The notes below the pieces were generated by a model. The model was not told the DNA's origin and did not search any database. It saw only the letters and a list, made by a program, of their open reading frames with translations. From NCBI RefSeq assembly GCF_021155765.1, contig NC_060106.1:4161501-4225500 (forward strand): DNA of 64,000 bases, in the 5' to 3' direction. The position numbers and the translations under genes are program-made. The stretch comes from Diprion similis (Eukaryota > Arthropoda > Insecta > Hymenoptera > Diprionidae). Below are positions 1 to 15,000 of the stretch, in pieces (positions within the stretch are counted from its first letter, which is position 1; each line of letters opens with the position of its first letter).

Positions 1-3000
1 ATGAAGAGATCGAAATTCGAGAATCACCTTCGATTTCAAATTACCGTAAGGAAGGTCATGAGTCATAAATTTCGTCTCAGTGTCGCCTTCTCAACACGAT
101 GCTCGCGTTTCTCGATAACTCACTTTCTCACAGTTCGTATGGTAAGATATCACGATAAACTCACGCCTGCAAGCTGTGAGCATGATCCGATTGATGCAAT
201 ATTCTTTTCTTTGATGTGTCTTCGAAAGTCAGATTCACAAAGTCAAAATTAACTTTACCTAGAGATACGTTACAAATTTAACTATATCTTCAGAGTATGA
301 TTCACGGGTTGCGAAAAATTTACCCGATTCCTGCAACATAGGAGGCTATTTATTATGTATGTCACGTTACTGGGAATCACAAAACGTAACGATAATTACA
401 CAGACATGTTCGGCACATCGTTTCGAATCAACGATATGACGATTATTTAAATTATAGATATATACTAATATATATATATATTACCATGTACAGTCCGTGT
501 ATAAGTATAGCTGTAAGATGTATGAATTGTGCAAATTATGTAATATATTATATTCCAAGCAAATTTTAATATATTTCAATCAAACCATCCACACAGACGT
601 TTCATACGCAACGTTGATAATAAAAAAAAGTTTATTTCAAAAAAGATAATCAAACAATATACATCCACAAACGGAGATTCCCGTTCATCCCGATCCTCAA
701 GATTGTAGGTTAATCTAATAGTTTTTTTTTTATATCATAAATAATTGTACAAGTCAAGGTAAGAGAAACGTAAATATAAGTTAGTAATCAATTTCGAGAA
801 GGTTTAGAACGGAGTACCAACAAGATGAGATCATGTTACAGTACCCTGCACAATCCAGACATTATTTCTTCACTTTTAACTCGCAGCACGTCGCACGGGG
901 AATAAAAACACCACAAACAGTAAACTGTGGACGATCGTAGCAATGTTTATATCTTGCTGAAGAAATGTTACCGCTGCACATACACATATACAGATGGATA
1001 TAAAGTAATAAGAATGGTACCGAGAAGGTGTCGAGGATGCTGCCAGTGACGACGATAATGACGATGATGATGATAATGATAGGGCAGAGAGTCGTTCGTA
1101 GCAAATGAAATACATACATAATAATAAATCGTAGATACACGAGGCCTCGATTTCAATCCGGAATCTAAACAGCATCTCGAGTCGGAATGGTGGGCAGGTA
1201 TAATAAGATACAAATAGAATTGAACGTGGAATACACCAGAGTAACGTAGGATTCCTGCTTTACTGCAGACGAAGCGTAACGTGCAGACGTTTCCAGGTGT
1301 ATCAGATTACGGTAGCGAGTATGGTCCATAAGATGAGTACGATGCGACGGTGAAAACTATCACCACCACAGGTAAAGTGCATCCAGCATCGGAGCTCACA
1401 ACTGAACTGCCGGAGTATTTATTGTCGGGAGTTAAGGAAGTGTACGCGTAACGTGTCTACGTGGGCATAATCTATGCAGGGGCATTGCTAATGTTAAATG
1501 GCGCAATTCATACCTCAAACCGGAATCAAAAACCACATCGTGTAAATCGGTGACCGCTTGTCCATCACCTCGGGAACTGAGAGTACCAATCCTTGGCAAT
1601 TCAGACTCTCGGATATGACATGGCTTGGTACTTGACAGCGTCACAATACAATTACGGTAATTATCGTATGGCACTTGAAGCGTGTGGCGCGGGAATGAGT
1701 AGACATTTGCATGTATCGTGCATGTATGCTGCTATAGCCACGAATGCGTGTAGGTAAAGAATGCTGTACCTTAATCCGTACGCACAGTGTCTACGCCCAC
1801 CAACGATATTCGTTGGAATACTTGGGTGGACGGACGCCATTAGTAACAAGACTGCTGTTAGAAGAACTGCCGGATTAATATTTCGAATGCTGCACTTTTA
1901 CCGACGCGGCATGACGTTTAGATAGATCGGATAGCCGCGGGATAGAACGATCATGAAATCGTTATCGTCGCAAATGAACAACTTGATCGTTGAGAGTGAA
2001 TATGAAAAAAGGCGAAGACCAGCAGAAAGATAAATCTAAAGTCGAGATACGGAAGACACGAAGACCAAAAACTCGAACCTCGTAGAAAAAAAACGATACA
2101 TTCAAACTCACGGGTCTATTCTGATAGAGGCAATTGTACTGTGACAGTCGAAATGTGATGATAATACCGTAGCAGAGAGGTGATAAGATCCTTCTAGCAA
2201 GTAATAAACCAGTGCCTACAGCATCATCGGCGAGCAAACTATTACCATGAAGAAAGAAACGAACAAACAAACATCCTGCACTTAGAATCGAGACAGAGAT
2301 GTTGAAAGAATGATCGGCGATCAACCAAATCACGGGTACCTAAGGCAGGAAAGTCAGGTTATATGTCAGTCGCTAATTGGCAAAAAGCGTGTATATAATT
2401 ATATATCTCTTATCAAATGAATTCAGTGTAAGCTATTTACATGGGTTATTACTTGATAAATTGGGACGAGGTACCATCTCGCACAGTATTCCCAAGGCAT
2501 TAGCCGCGGCCTGCGAATATCCTAATAATATAAATTAAGGTCGATACAACTTTCGAGTTGAACGCGATTCGCGACTCCCTGACAAGGCGAGGATACCGAT
2601 AGGCAATTGGAGTAAATTGCAATATAGCTGGCTATAGCGATTCAGTTTGCGCATGCAATTGATTATTGCGATTATGGGAACAAATCGTTGCACGGAAAAC
2701 CCGGACACCTGATCCTACATTAGAGATTCAAATCTTGCGTGGCAGCTGCGGCCCTTACGGCTGCAAATAGAACTTGCGGCATGACTATCTTTCACTTAGA
2801 CCACATTGCACTGCAGTTGCCCCCTTCGCTATTTCGTTCACGATAACGCGTTCACCCGGATCATAGATAAGAGACGTTACATACGCGCGGGCAATAATTC
2901 TGCGTATGAGACTCGAGGCTTGCTTCGTCAGAAATATCAAGTAACAATTCGTGTCAAGTCTCAGACGTTGATAAATTCAAGGGAATCTTGATTCGACCGC

Positions 3001-6000
3001 GTATATCTACTGCACCTTCACATAATTATACTCTCTCTTTCTCATGTACCTACGCATTCGCAAAGGACCAGTCACCAGACAACCCCGTCCACTTTGATCA
3101 GTGATCAATCTTCGAAAACAACTCAAACAACATTTGACTACTGTGACATTTAGTTGCCAGACACACGCGCTGCAATCAATACCGCTTCAGTTTGATCCGT
3201 CAAACAGATCACGGATTTATTCGACCCACATGATGCAGGCATAAACACAGACTCTGGCACATTGTATACTGTCCTGGAATGCAGTTATGCCAATTTATGC
3301 AGTGGGCAAATGTTCCTGCCTATATCGCTATCTTTGGCACGGATCGAGGTGCAGGATAGGTAAACAAGCACCTACAACGTACTCAAATTTCGCCTCGAAC
3401 GTCAAGTTTTTGCATCAGTCCGGGGTCGTCGATGCGATTTAATCTAAACGCTAGTCTGGTTCCAGTCGTATGTGACTTTTGTTCCATTGTCCTGTTTGTT
3501 CCTGAATCTATATTGGAGCGGATATAAAGAGTTCGCGGATCCAAGAAGCAATTATAAGCATCTGGATTAAGAAGTCGCGTAATGTTAAAGCGGCGGCTCT
3601 TTGATTAATTATGGTGATTGTGAATTAATGGCATTGCCGCTTTTATACGCCGGAGATAGCCTTTGCGGATACCTCAATTGTCAGGCCGTAAGGCTTATCG
3701 TGTGTTGACCGAATATGCTAATATGTGTCAAGGGAGAGTTACCCGCGTCCTGTCGCAGCTGTCTCACGTCTCCTGTTGCAGCCCAGTGTCGCTATATCGA
3801 TGCAAATTTATTTATATGCCACTATTAATTTAGATGTGTAAGAGAGATACAAAGGTAGACCAACTCTCTGCCACGGGGTTTCATAACCAAAATGTTGTAA
3901 TTATTCCTCCCTATCATCTCCCTCAGTAACTCAGGACATAAAACAAATCTAGAGAAGAAATAAAACAAAAAATCGCAAAGAAACAACTTCCGGATTGAAC
4001 AAAAAACAAATTGTTTACAATGAGTAGGTATAAAATTCTAGAAACTGTCGAGACTAATCGACACACATGTATGTTAATAATTCACACACGATTTGATCAA
4101 GATGTTGATTCCGAAACAACCAAGAGATCGATCAATTATCGTGCTGGCAATTGCCGATCAAATTGCGTAATATCGATTCGCTTTATGGCCTAAAAATTTT
4201 CGAACGGTTACAAAAGTTGACTTTCCAAGCGAAAGAGTTGTTCTACCTTCTCCCACCGGTCCGTGGGATACGATGGTGGAGCCATACATCTCGACATCTT
4301 GTACAATTTCTGCCTGAAGTAATTAATTGTTACAAACTACCAAATTATTCTCTTACGATGTAATGAGTAAATTCTTATTTCATAAAATGGGCTTCGCGCC
4401 CAAGCAATTACTATATGCTAAAAATCATGTTTATTAAAAAAAAATATGTTACAATTCTTTCTAGTACAATTTTTCTACAATAACGTATAGATTGCCTCGT
4501 ATTTTTGCACAGATCAGTTTCTACAACCCATAAAATACAAGTTTTTGTTTTTTTATTTTTCAATTATTTAAAAAATTATTCTTGCGTTGTAATTTGTAGA
4601 AAAAGAAACATTGTCCCAATTTGATTTGAATAAAATCAAGAAGCCTGGAATAAACAAGACAATTCATTATGTAATTCCAATTCCAGATATGTAATTCGTT
4701 TGCATAAATCGTATTGTTGATTGTTTGTAAAATATGTATATCACATGATAACACAGGTATACAATATCTGTAGACTTCATTGCAAATAGCCAAGCAAAAC
4801 GTTTGTATGCATATATAGGCAAACTTATCAGTAGATCTACACGACGGCGACATCAATAACGACCGCAATGTACAAGGTGTATCCCGATCGACTGCTAGAT
4901 ATTCCAATCTATATCTACGTAACGATATACGACCAAACTCTGTTTACGTTAAAGGTCGCGGTCATGTGTGTTTTACAGGTAGGTGAGAAAGCGATAGATA
5001 AAAAGAAACGGCCACTAATGCGACACTAATGCCAGGGTTACGGTGTTAATATGCAGAGTATTTGATCGATGACAGATGTAAGTATATAGCTATCGCCTAT
5101 TAAATTTAACCCGCTATTATGCAACTGTCCAAAAACTGTGTATCTACTATGACTAACCGTGACATAATTTGTCAGCGGACGGAATCGATCAAACATATGG
5201 AGAACCTCGATTTCATTGAGTTGCAAAAAGTCTGGATCAAAGTTTAGATTTATTAAATGTAAATCCATGCACGTGTTTTTTTTGCGGTTATGGTATAGCA
5301 AAGTGATAGTCGTGCGAGCAATAAAGTTATGGAATCAGTGTCATTAGAACAGAGAAATATAAATCGTGAGATGAGTGCGTTGTGATGCATAGCTCTGAAC
5401 TACGAGGTTCAGTTTCTCACAGCTATGTATTATTCAACCATAAAACTCGCAATATCGGCTCGAACGCTTCGACATTGTAACAATTAATCGGAAAGATAAA
5501 TAATTCAAAAATGCATATGTAGGCCATGCATTGATCTGCAATAAATAATAAATTATTGCACGTTGGATCCGCAGATACAGCTGTAGTACTTACGCGCTGT
5601 TTACAGCAGTGAAATGATCGAATCACTATAATCATTAGAACAGGTTATTCTAGTATTACGTCAAGCGTACTAATCGGCGAGAGATGCGTACATTAATTGT
5701 ACGGATCTCGGTTTAATACTTGTGCACTTTACTGTGTCATGCCGATGATCAATCGCTACAATTCCTTGCTGCAATCTTGACGTTTCCAAGAATAGTTGGC
5801 TAATTGAACGCAAAAACTTGTAGTGCTATACAAAAATGGTGGTATAAACAGTATAGAGATAAAAATTGGATGTTCAGTGACTGGATATCATCTGTATACT
5901 GTTAAAATCTGCCTCTGTTAGACTCTGGAAATATTCATTGTTTCGTTTGATCCCTCAACTAGGGCCAAAGATGGTATTCTTCATGAACTCAAAAGCAACC

Positions 6001-9000
6001 ATACCAGGTCAAAATTGAGTAGATTCAGTGAAACATTTGAAAGAAAATCAGTCTTGCCTTAAAGTTACATTGAGGACGTTATGAATATTTTTGTTCGCTG
6101 AGTGAGGTTTAATTATCGAGAAGCGCGTCGAAGGATGAACATCTTGGGAAACTTTTTCTCAAAGCGTGACTGATTTGCAATAATTCATACTTACGTTTGC
6201 ATGTTCCGATTGCAGTTGCAGCGAGCAGCAATTTCTTGTTCAATGACGCGTTAAGCCGCAATTATGTAAGTTGCAGATGCAGAATCCAACATGTGTGACA
6301 CTTCGTCGAGGCAAATTAAGCCTTATGCCTCGTATGAACGATGCGGATTTGCTAAGCTTGTAGAAGTATTGATGGGGACGAAAGTTATTGATCTCATACA
6401 CCAATAACTGCAGCACTGCGAACTCGCTGTTCTATTTTCTGACTCCTGCGAAGAAGCCAACCACTGCAACTGGTCCGTTTACGACATGTAAGTGCGGCTA
6501 CTGCGAGCATCAATTTCGACTTGAAGCTTTTAATCCTTGCAAATGATTATCTTTCCGTGAATTCGTGTGTAATACGCCGACGGTTTGATCTTGAGACATG
6601 TTAATTCAAGCGATTGGGACCAGAAGTAATTAATGTTCCGTATTATTGATAATTCGATAGGCGTGACTGCTGAGCAAAACGAAAAAAAGTCGTATTCATG
6701 ACTTTCGGATTGATCGCGCCTGAGTAAATATCGTTTCAACGAAATTGTATAACTTTGCCATTCGCTACGATTCCTGAAAAATGAACAAAAAGAATACTGA
6801 AATATGGGCAGAAAGTGAAACTAAATTTTGTAACGTTAAGATCGGGGCGGGGCTGAATACCGCGCTTGCGTATCTCTCGGATCAGACGTTTAACAAATAA
6901 TATAAATATATTTGATTGACTGCAGCGACGAGACATCCTGAATTCTTCAATGAAAAAAAAAAAAAAATAGACAATATAGAAACTAAATAACACACGTACA
7001 ATTGATCGCACGGAGAAAGGATTCAAAATGCACTTTCATCCTGTTCGCTTAGGTATGATATACTGGATAACTCCTGACGACGTCGTGAGTTGCGTATGTC
7101 GTGAATTGCTATTCATTCTTCAAATTGAAACTTGAGACTGTTCAGATGGCAAGTGATTGATTTCGACTTTCGCAGATACCATCAAGAATATCAGCAATGC
7201 TGTCACGGCCAATAAACAGTTTCGTATGTAATGTTTTTGGAATAATTGAAATATCGCATCTCGTATTACTGTGATTCGGAAGTGCGAATAATTCTTGAAT
7301 GGCGTCGAATTCAAATTTTGATATAACCAGTACCTCGATCAAAAATAAATTTAATTAACAATTATCATAAATGTATTATATGATACAGATCAGTGAGCAG
7401 GAGGTAAAAGCATATTTTCACGGACACATCAATCGTTTGTCCGACAGCTTAATTACATATATCAACGATATAGTCTAGGCTATAACATATGAATATCGCT
7501 GTATAACTACCCGATATTAAAAATAATATTAGCTAATCTTGCCGACAAGCATGTTATATCGGAGCATGTAATCAGCGCTAGGAGAAAAAAAAATTGCTGG
7601 TATTCGTTCCAGGAATTCATCGTCTGCCCCTTCAAGGTCGATGGGTAAAATCAAAAAGAGAAAATACGTGGCTTGATCAAGTGACTGAACAAACAAAAAC
7701 TTTACGACCTTGCATGGCCACGTATGGGATTACATGAGATCGGCAAACAAAAAAAAAAAAAAATATCCCAAATGAACGTAAATTTCCAACCGTAAAGCAC
7801 GTGTGAGGATATTTGAATTGAATTATAAATTCAGCTCTTCCAATGTTTATAAAATACAGTTCAACCACAAATTTCGGAAGTCATACTCTAGCTACTTGCT
7901 TTTTCAAGACGCAAGTTCCTGGGCTCGTTCTTGGCTCGAATTTGCTCAATGGATCATCAGAAGTTACCAGTAACGCCTGCAGCGAGTCAATTGATTGCAA
8001 GGAAAATGCTGGGGTATTATACTGGAGTAAATGTAGCATATCGAGGAAGCGAGGCAACAATTTAAAGGCGCAACAAGTGCCGAGTGTGGTTTTCCCCCTG
8101 GTCGTTACGAATATCTAGGGAGTTAATTATACGGACGGAAACGCGGGCCGATGTTGAGACTCCGCAAAAGATAAAGCCACTCTGTCAAGGTGGTAAACGC
8201 TTCCTGAACAGCACACCTATCCTCGAGTCGAGAAAGAAACGAAAAGAAATTACGCTTTAACAGGCTCATCGAGAGAATTGCTTCCGACAATGTAAATCTA
8301 CTACCTACAGGTTCTCCCCGGGTATTTCTGCTCTTCTGCATCCTCGGTTGACTGGCACCGGCCATTAACGGGGTTAACGGTCACCACTTCAACCGGTAGG
8401 TAAACTGGACAGTAATAGAATATTACTAGAAATATTCAGCGTGTATTACCGGTGAAACCAATGATCGTACGTGAGCATAGAATGCCAAAACTATTAAAAA
8501 AAAAAAAAAAAATGTAGAATAGTCTGTAGAATTTTTGAAAGCAGGAAGTTTCTTCTACTCTGGTTTGAATTCGTCATATGCAAGCATTTATTCTATAAAT
8601 CAGGACAAAAAATAAATAAGATACAGCCAATCCGCAAGTGTACGTGATAAATCACCGTGAAAAATTAATCATCGAATGTTCGGATTCGAAAAGCAAAAGA
8701 CAAAGTAGATAAATACCCCGCGTTCACGGCACGCCCAGATTTGCTAGTATAAACTGATGGATCATCGTTGCAAAAAGAGAAATAGAAAGAACGTACTACG
8801 CGAGTAGCCACGAAATCCAAGCCACATGATAATAAGTCGAGAAAAAAATATATCGTCGAAAAAAGTGTTTCATAAGTCGCTGGTTTATCTCGAGGTGACA
8901 ACTTTTGAAGGCAATGAATCACATCAAAATTAATGGATTACGTTTTGAAAATTCCGTGAAGTATACGTATCGCAAAATACTATACACCAAGAGTCATTAC

Positions 9001-12000
9001 TGATATATCCACATTAACACTTCGCTGTACGTATTTCTGATGTCCACTTGACTTTTACGACGCGGCCCACTATAAAGCTACGTTTCGACAAGCTAAATGC
9101 ACATCGTTAATCGATCAATTCGGATATAACGATGTGTCGTCTGGAGCAAACTGCGATCCAAGGTAAGATGTGTGAAGGCTTGATACCGGAGAGAAGGTCA
9201 ACCCGTGTTGAAATTAATTAAAAAAGTAATGAATAGTTGGAGCAGCGAGCAAAAATAATTAGAAATTAAATTAACTCGTTAACTTATTTGCTTCAAGTTT
9301 TATGGTCCCAACCTGAAAGTGAAGTTGACATAGTCCATGAGTACATGTCGTATGCCTGTATTTATTTTCACAAAGTGATGCAAAAAAGTAAATGAATAAA
9401 AAAAAATCATAATCCCAATACCTTTTAAGTTGAGACCTACGTAACGAATTCAAGCAGGTTACGAACTTCGCGAATGTTGTTCATTTGATTGTGGAAAACA
9501 AGCTGGTTGACACGTACCCCAATATGTTACTATAAATCGTATATGAGACAGTTCTGTAATTCAAAATTTGGATTCTTACCAAGTGGATGTCACGGAAACA
9601 CAAATTTCGTGGATCTGTATCATACTGACGTCAATATGTGCTGGAATATGTGCTGAATATGAAATCCTTCGAAAAAAGTCGAAAGTGACGAAGAACCGAA
9701 ACAAGAACTAAAAGCATGATCTGTAGGTATCACCGAAGACAAACTGCATTCAACAAGTCGACAAGAGACCCCCGGGGCGTTGGCTGGACCAAATATTATG
9801 CTCGCGTAACATTCGGAAGGCTGATTCCAGTTTTCGAACTGATTTATGCCGTGCGAAACTTTCGCTCTCGTTGCGTTTTGGCAACGCCCAATTATTTGTG
9901 CCCTGCAGCACAAAAGTAACGAACAACTCGTCTTTTGCAAAGAATTATATCCTATGCGTACATTCCTATTCATCCATCAGAATAACCAGAGACTCGCAGT
10001 AATAATCTTAGGAATGGATCTGGGTCATAGCGCGTCTACTTCTTCGTGGCTTTTGAAACGAATGTCTGCGAAAGTTTGATATGGGAACGTTTCATCATTG
10101 CGAACTTAGAGCCGGTTGACTGTATCACGTGGCAACTGATCAAACGGTTTGATGGACTCTAATTTACCCCGATTAATGTCTTTTTTAAGCTGCGTAATAT
10201 AAGGCGTAAGTAAGTGCGTAACGAATCGACGAATTGTCTTTGATAGAGGAGACAGTAGATGAAGGACGTGACGTCACTCAATATTCCTTTACACTTGAGC
10301 AAGTTATAAATCATGTAAAACAGGTGTTAAGCTTTCAATCGCCTCGCCCAGTTATAACACTTCATTAGTTAATCACACGAAGTTTGCTAAACGAAATCAA
10401 CTAAACGAGACGGCAGAAAACAAAACTTGCTTCAAATTAGTCAGACCAGTTCTGAGCGTCATATTAGACCCCCTTTAAATTTTAGGAACGTGAACACACC
10501 CACGCGCTCCAAAACTGTGTTCTCTTAAATTATTTATGTGCTACCAGAAATGGTTTCATACATTATGCCTGTCTATAGGTACGCGAGAATCAGTTGGCAA
10601 ATGATGTGATATAGACATCCATGGGAATAAGAATTAGTTAAATTTTTTACGGTTGTACGTTACGTATACTAATATACACCAAGTATTTTCTGATAAATCT
10701 GATGGCGAGAATCTTTCTTCCTCGTCAACTTCTTCCGCTTTTTAATTTTTTTTTTTGGTTTGTTATTTTATTTTTAGTTCTCATTTTTCTTCTTCTTCTT
10801 CTAATTTACAACGAAGTTGAGGTGAGCTTCTTTACCGAATGGATCCCATAACTCGGCGCTCATTACCCGGTAACTAACCTGAACTCGGCCCTTTTTACGC
10901 GCCACTTGACATTCCCTCGACATTTTTTTACAGCTAGAACAGGTTCACGCTCTCGGAACTATAACCTGCGTAGGTAACTACGTTGTACGTTAACATACGT
11001 GTGCGTAAAGACGATACGTACGGACGGAAAGGACGCGCGCTTTGCCCGCTGGGATGCAGAGAGTCTGATATGCTGCAGTGCAGGAAGATGGTGCACACCA
11101 GAGGCGTTGCAACGTGCCTCGATGCCCCGGCATCTTGGACGAGAGGATAAGAGATAATAATCGGGTCCGCGAGCTCTCCTTCTCCACTCGGCATTACACT
11201 TGTTTTTCATTCCCTTCTTCTTCTTCTTCTTCCTCTTCTTCATCCTCTTTTCTTGCTCCTTTCGTCGTCCCTGGGCGATCTCAGAGGCCACCTTGGGCTA
11301 AATTACAAGACCGAAGGCAACGTAAAATGCTGTCTATATGTTGTATTATAATGTGAGAAACCTGAAAGCCAACTTGCATCGAGTTTACCGTCGTTTCTCA
11401 TCTCGAAGGATTCCTCATAAGCATATATATTATCATACTTGCAGATAGCTTTGACGATCGAGCCGTGCGCCATCAGTCATCGAATCATTATATAGTCCAT
11501 TGCCAATGCCGATGATTCGTGAAAACCGACAAGAAAACAAGAAGGAATCCCAGTCGATGCGACTATCCGTTATATATGTATAATGTGTATACATATTAAG
11601 GTCGGTGTTTAATTATCCAATTTATCGCTATATGTTGAGGTTTTTGTTGCTGTTGTTGTTAATTCTTCCTTTTCTCCAGTTTTAACTTAAAATCCATCAC
11701 TCCTTGACATTATGCATTATGTATTTAATATTTGACGAACAAGAGTTTCACAGATCGCGATCTCGCTCTTCCGCATTGACTACGCAATCACTGAACGCAC
11801 ATTGTATTAAAGAAATCTATCGGAGAAATGTATTACAGAAAAAAGATATCGCAAGATGATTAATTCCTTATTCGGTCAGTATGGACAAGAGGATATAAAT
11901 TCCGGCAGAAAACATATAAATATTTTTGTAAAAATACGTGAGCATAGGTCATTCTCACGCTTCAGATATAATCTCGTTAATGAAACATGTTCATTTCATC

Positions 12001-15000
12001 TCTATGTTCTCATTTTCGGTTATTTATGTTTTTGTTTCTGGTATTTCACCTTCGTGCCAATTCCAAAGGAATCCTTGTAAGTGGGTGTAACCCGTTTTGA
12101 AGATTTTTTTTTTAACATTCCGGGTCGACCATGAAACGACCATTGCTGCATGGCAAGTGGGAGGTGCAGAGATCGGCATTGAGACTTTGATTTTATGCTA
12201 ATAGTATAATCAACGAAGCAAAGAAAAAAAGGGAAACAGGCGTCCGATACGCTATAATGCCATTGAGATCGTTAACATTTGGCAGAAGTCTGGGGATCTT
12301 GCGAGTGAATTATTGCTACAAAGTCTTATGGATGATACGTGTGCTTGGTACCGATCATCATTAGCATGACCAGTTCACGAGTGAGAACCTGAGCGAAATT
12401 TTAATATACATACATCCCAATAAAATGATAATGAGTATAAACGAAGCGGTAAGTATGAGGTATAACCACGAGGTCTGGGAGTACGAGCCGTTACGGAGGA
12501 GCTAATCCCGTTTGATTAGAAAATAAGTCGGAGATTTTTACTTTTAATGGGCCCAACCGATGTAGGCACGCGGGTCGGACGAGCCACGCAATGTGAGAGG
12601 TTCAAGTTGACGATTTCGTTCCGCGAGTCCGTGACACCTCGAGGAGAGATGAACAAGATCCCGAGATGCTGAGAAGCTAATTAAAAAGCTAATTTATATC
12701 CCCAGAGCGAGCAGTCGGAATAAGGTTGTGGCTCGGTCGTGTGACAGTTGGTCCAGGGTCCGGGGACCATGCCAGAGACCAAAGACCGAGGATCAAAGAA
12801 TCCAGCAAACCTTAACGGACGGACACCTTTTCCCATGCTCCTTGCGGAGAGTCCTCTCGTTTATAAGCTTAATAAAACACCGGGCTTAATTGTCGCAACA
12901 ATTAACTCAAGAAAATGGTCCGGGAAGCTGACGAGTGTCGTACTCTGTGTACAGAAGAATGCTGTGCAGGACACGGAAGATTGTCGCATTCATCAGCCAC
13001 AGCACGGTTGTTGCTCAGGAGCAAAAACGGATTGGTATATACATGCCCGTTAATGTGTGCACTTGGGGCTCACCGTAGGTGCTCTTCTCCTCCGCGTTAC
13101 GCCTCTGGCGTATCCTAGGTCAAGCCGTGATATCGCCTACCATCATCGCGTCCCTACGTGTATCCACATTTCTATGAAATGGTCGATTTTCAACGCGAGA
13201 TCACGAATCATACGATCTCTGCAAGTCGTGCCGTATAGTTTAAGGATGAATAGACTCGAGAGTCTAGATCCAGAGAAAATAGAGAAGAATCGTTCGAAAT
13301 ATCTTTAGCAATGTTATTTGATCCAATTATGGTGAACATGGATGAGGCGATATTCCTACTTTGCGGTAAGAATGAAGTCGAGGAAATTCGAATAAGACGA
13401 GCAAACGATAGATTGAGAATTTGAGAAAATGATTTGTGTTTGGAAGATTTAAAGTGATTAAAGTCATTTCACTTGTGTGAATTTCCACGAATAACCATGT
13501 TTAAAAAAAATACTTGAAAAATCATTGGTTTTTTCAATTTACTAGCGATTTTATAGCTTCTATAAATCAACATAAACGACCTAAGATTCCGTGGGATTCA
13601 GGAGTCGAGAAATATTCCGCATGCAGATAGGTGCTTCAAACAACTAATCGAGGCTCCGTTTCTGTTGAAATTTGTAAATTTCATGAGTGCTGAATCTTCA
13701 TGATCGCCAATAAAAGTACGCTACCAATAATTTTCGATACATCAAAACTAAGTGGCACAGGCAATTGACTGTAATACACAAACGTGATACTCGGACGCTT
13801 AACTGGAACAAGTTAGCATCAAAATGCCCGTACAAAAAATATCAAAATTCCGTTAAAAAATATAGAGGCGACCTGAATCCTCGCAAAAATATATTCGAGA
13901 CGATATCATATTTACAGCTATAACTGCAGATTGCTGTTCAACTCTAGTCTTAACTGTTTCGATATTTCATAACCTGCGGGGAAGAGAAATGAATAAAATA
14001 AATTATTTGACGCGACTGAATTATTATAATTCGTCTCGTGACCTAACAACATTTATATAATGCATCCAAATTTCGGTTCATGCAACTAAGATGAAGACCA
14101 CTGTACCCGAATCAAATGAATATTTAGCAAATAGAAAGAAAATTGCTGATATATTTTTTGCCTGAGCATGTATCGGCGCTAAAACATAATTATACTTCTT
14201 CATACTCAGCGACAGTTCCGTTTTAGGGTTAAATTACGTTTATTATATGCCCTGAAAACCGTAAATTACACACTCCTTTAGTTACCTTAGAGGATTGTGG
14301 TGTTACGTAAGATGAAAATGGGCTCGTCCCAATTCATGTACCTTGGAGTAGAACATTAACGTCCGCGGGTATTCGCGGTAAAATAAAATAGCTACAAAAT
14401 GTGACCTGATGAAACAAGCGGGCTTGACTTTCAAGATGAATTATTCAAAATATAAATCACTCGACCCACGCAGAAGCTGCTCGAGAGACTATGAAACGAG
14501 CTACAGATCCGCGTGCATTTTACGACTTCGTCACGAGCCTTGCATTCAGTGCATGCTTTTTTAAAGTAGAAGAATTTAAAAATGGTCCACGATTCAAATT
14601 ATTATTCGCTGCTTCTGAAAATATTTCTTTAAACTTGCACGAAATTTTGGGATAAACATTCAAGTACTGATTGTATGAAAAATATCGCGTTTCGAATGGG
14701 ATAAGGACGTACGTGATAAAAAGTCAAATTTGGTGCGATTTGTTTTTCGCGGCATTAGCTACAAAAGCATTCAAAACGCAAAAAAATTAAGATAAAATGA
14801 TTTATATCTGGTGGTTAGGCACTTTCAACACCGAAATATATTTTCATTTGTTACATTTATAAATGGTATAAGATCGCAGCCGACGTTTTTTACCATTCGA
14901 CACGTAATATTTCATAGCAATAAGAAGTGAACAATTCTTCAAATAGAAGATTTAACCGAATTTTCGTGTTTCAGCGAAATCTTTTTTCCACTTCCTTCGC

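Noticed and set aside
11078-11356. Serine-repeat open frame and its Lys/Arg-rich shadow
   Set aside because: Both are translations of a TTC microsatellite.
12748-13308. Overlapping plus-strand frames in a GC-richer block
   Set aside because: Three mutually overlapping frames of similar length with no family signature are expected by chance in GC-richer DNA.
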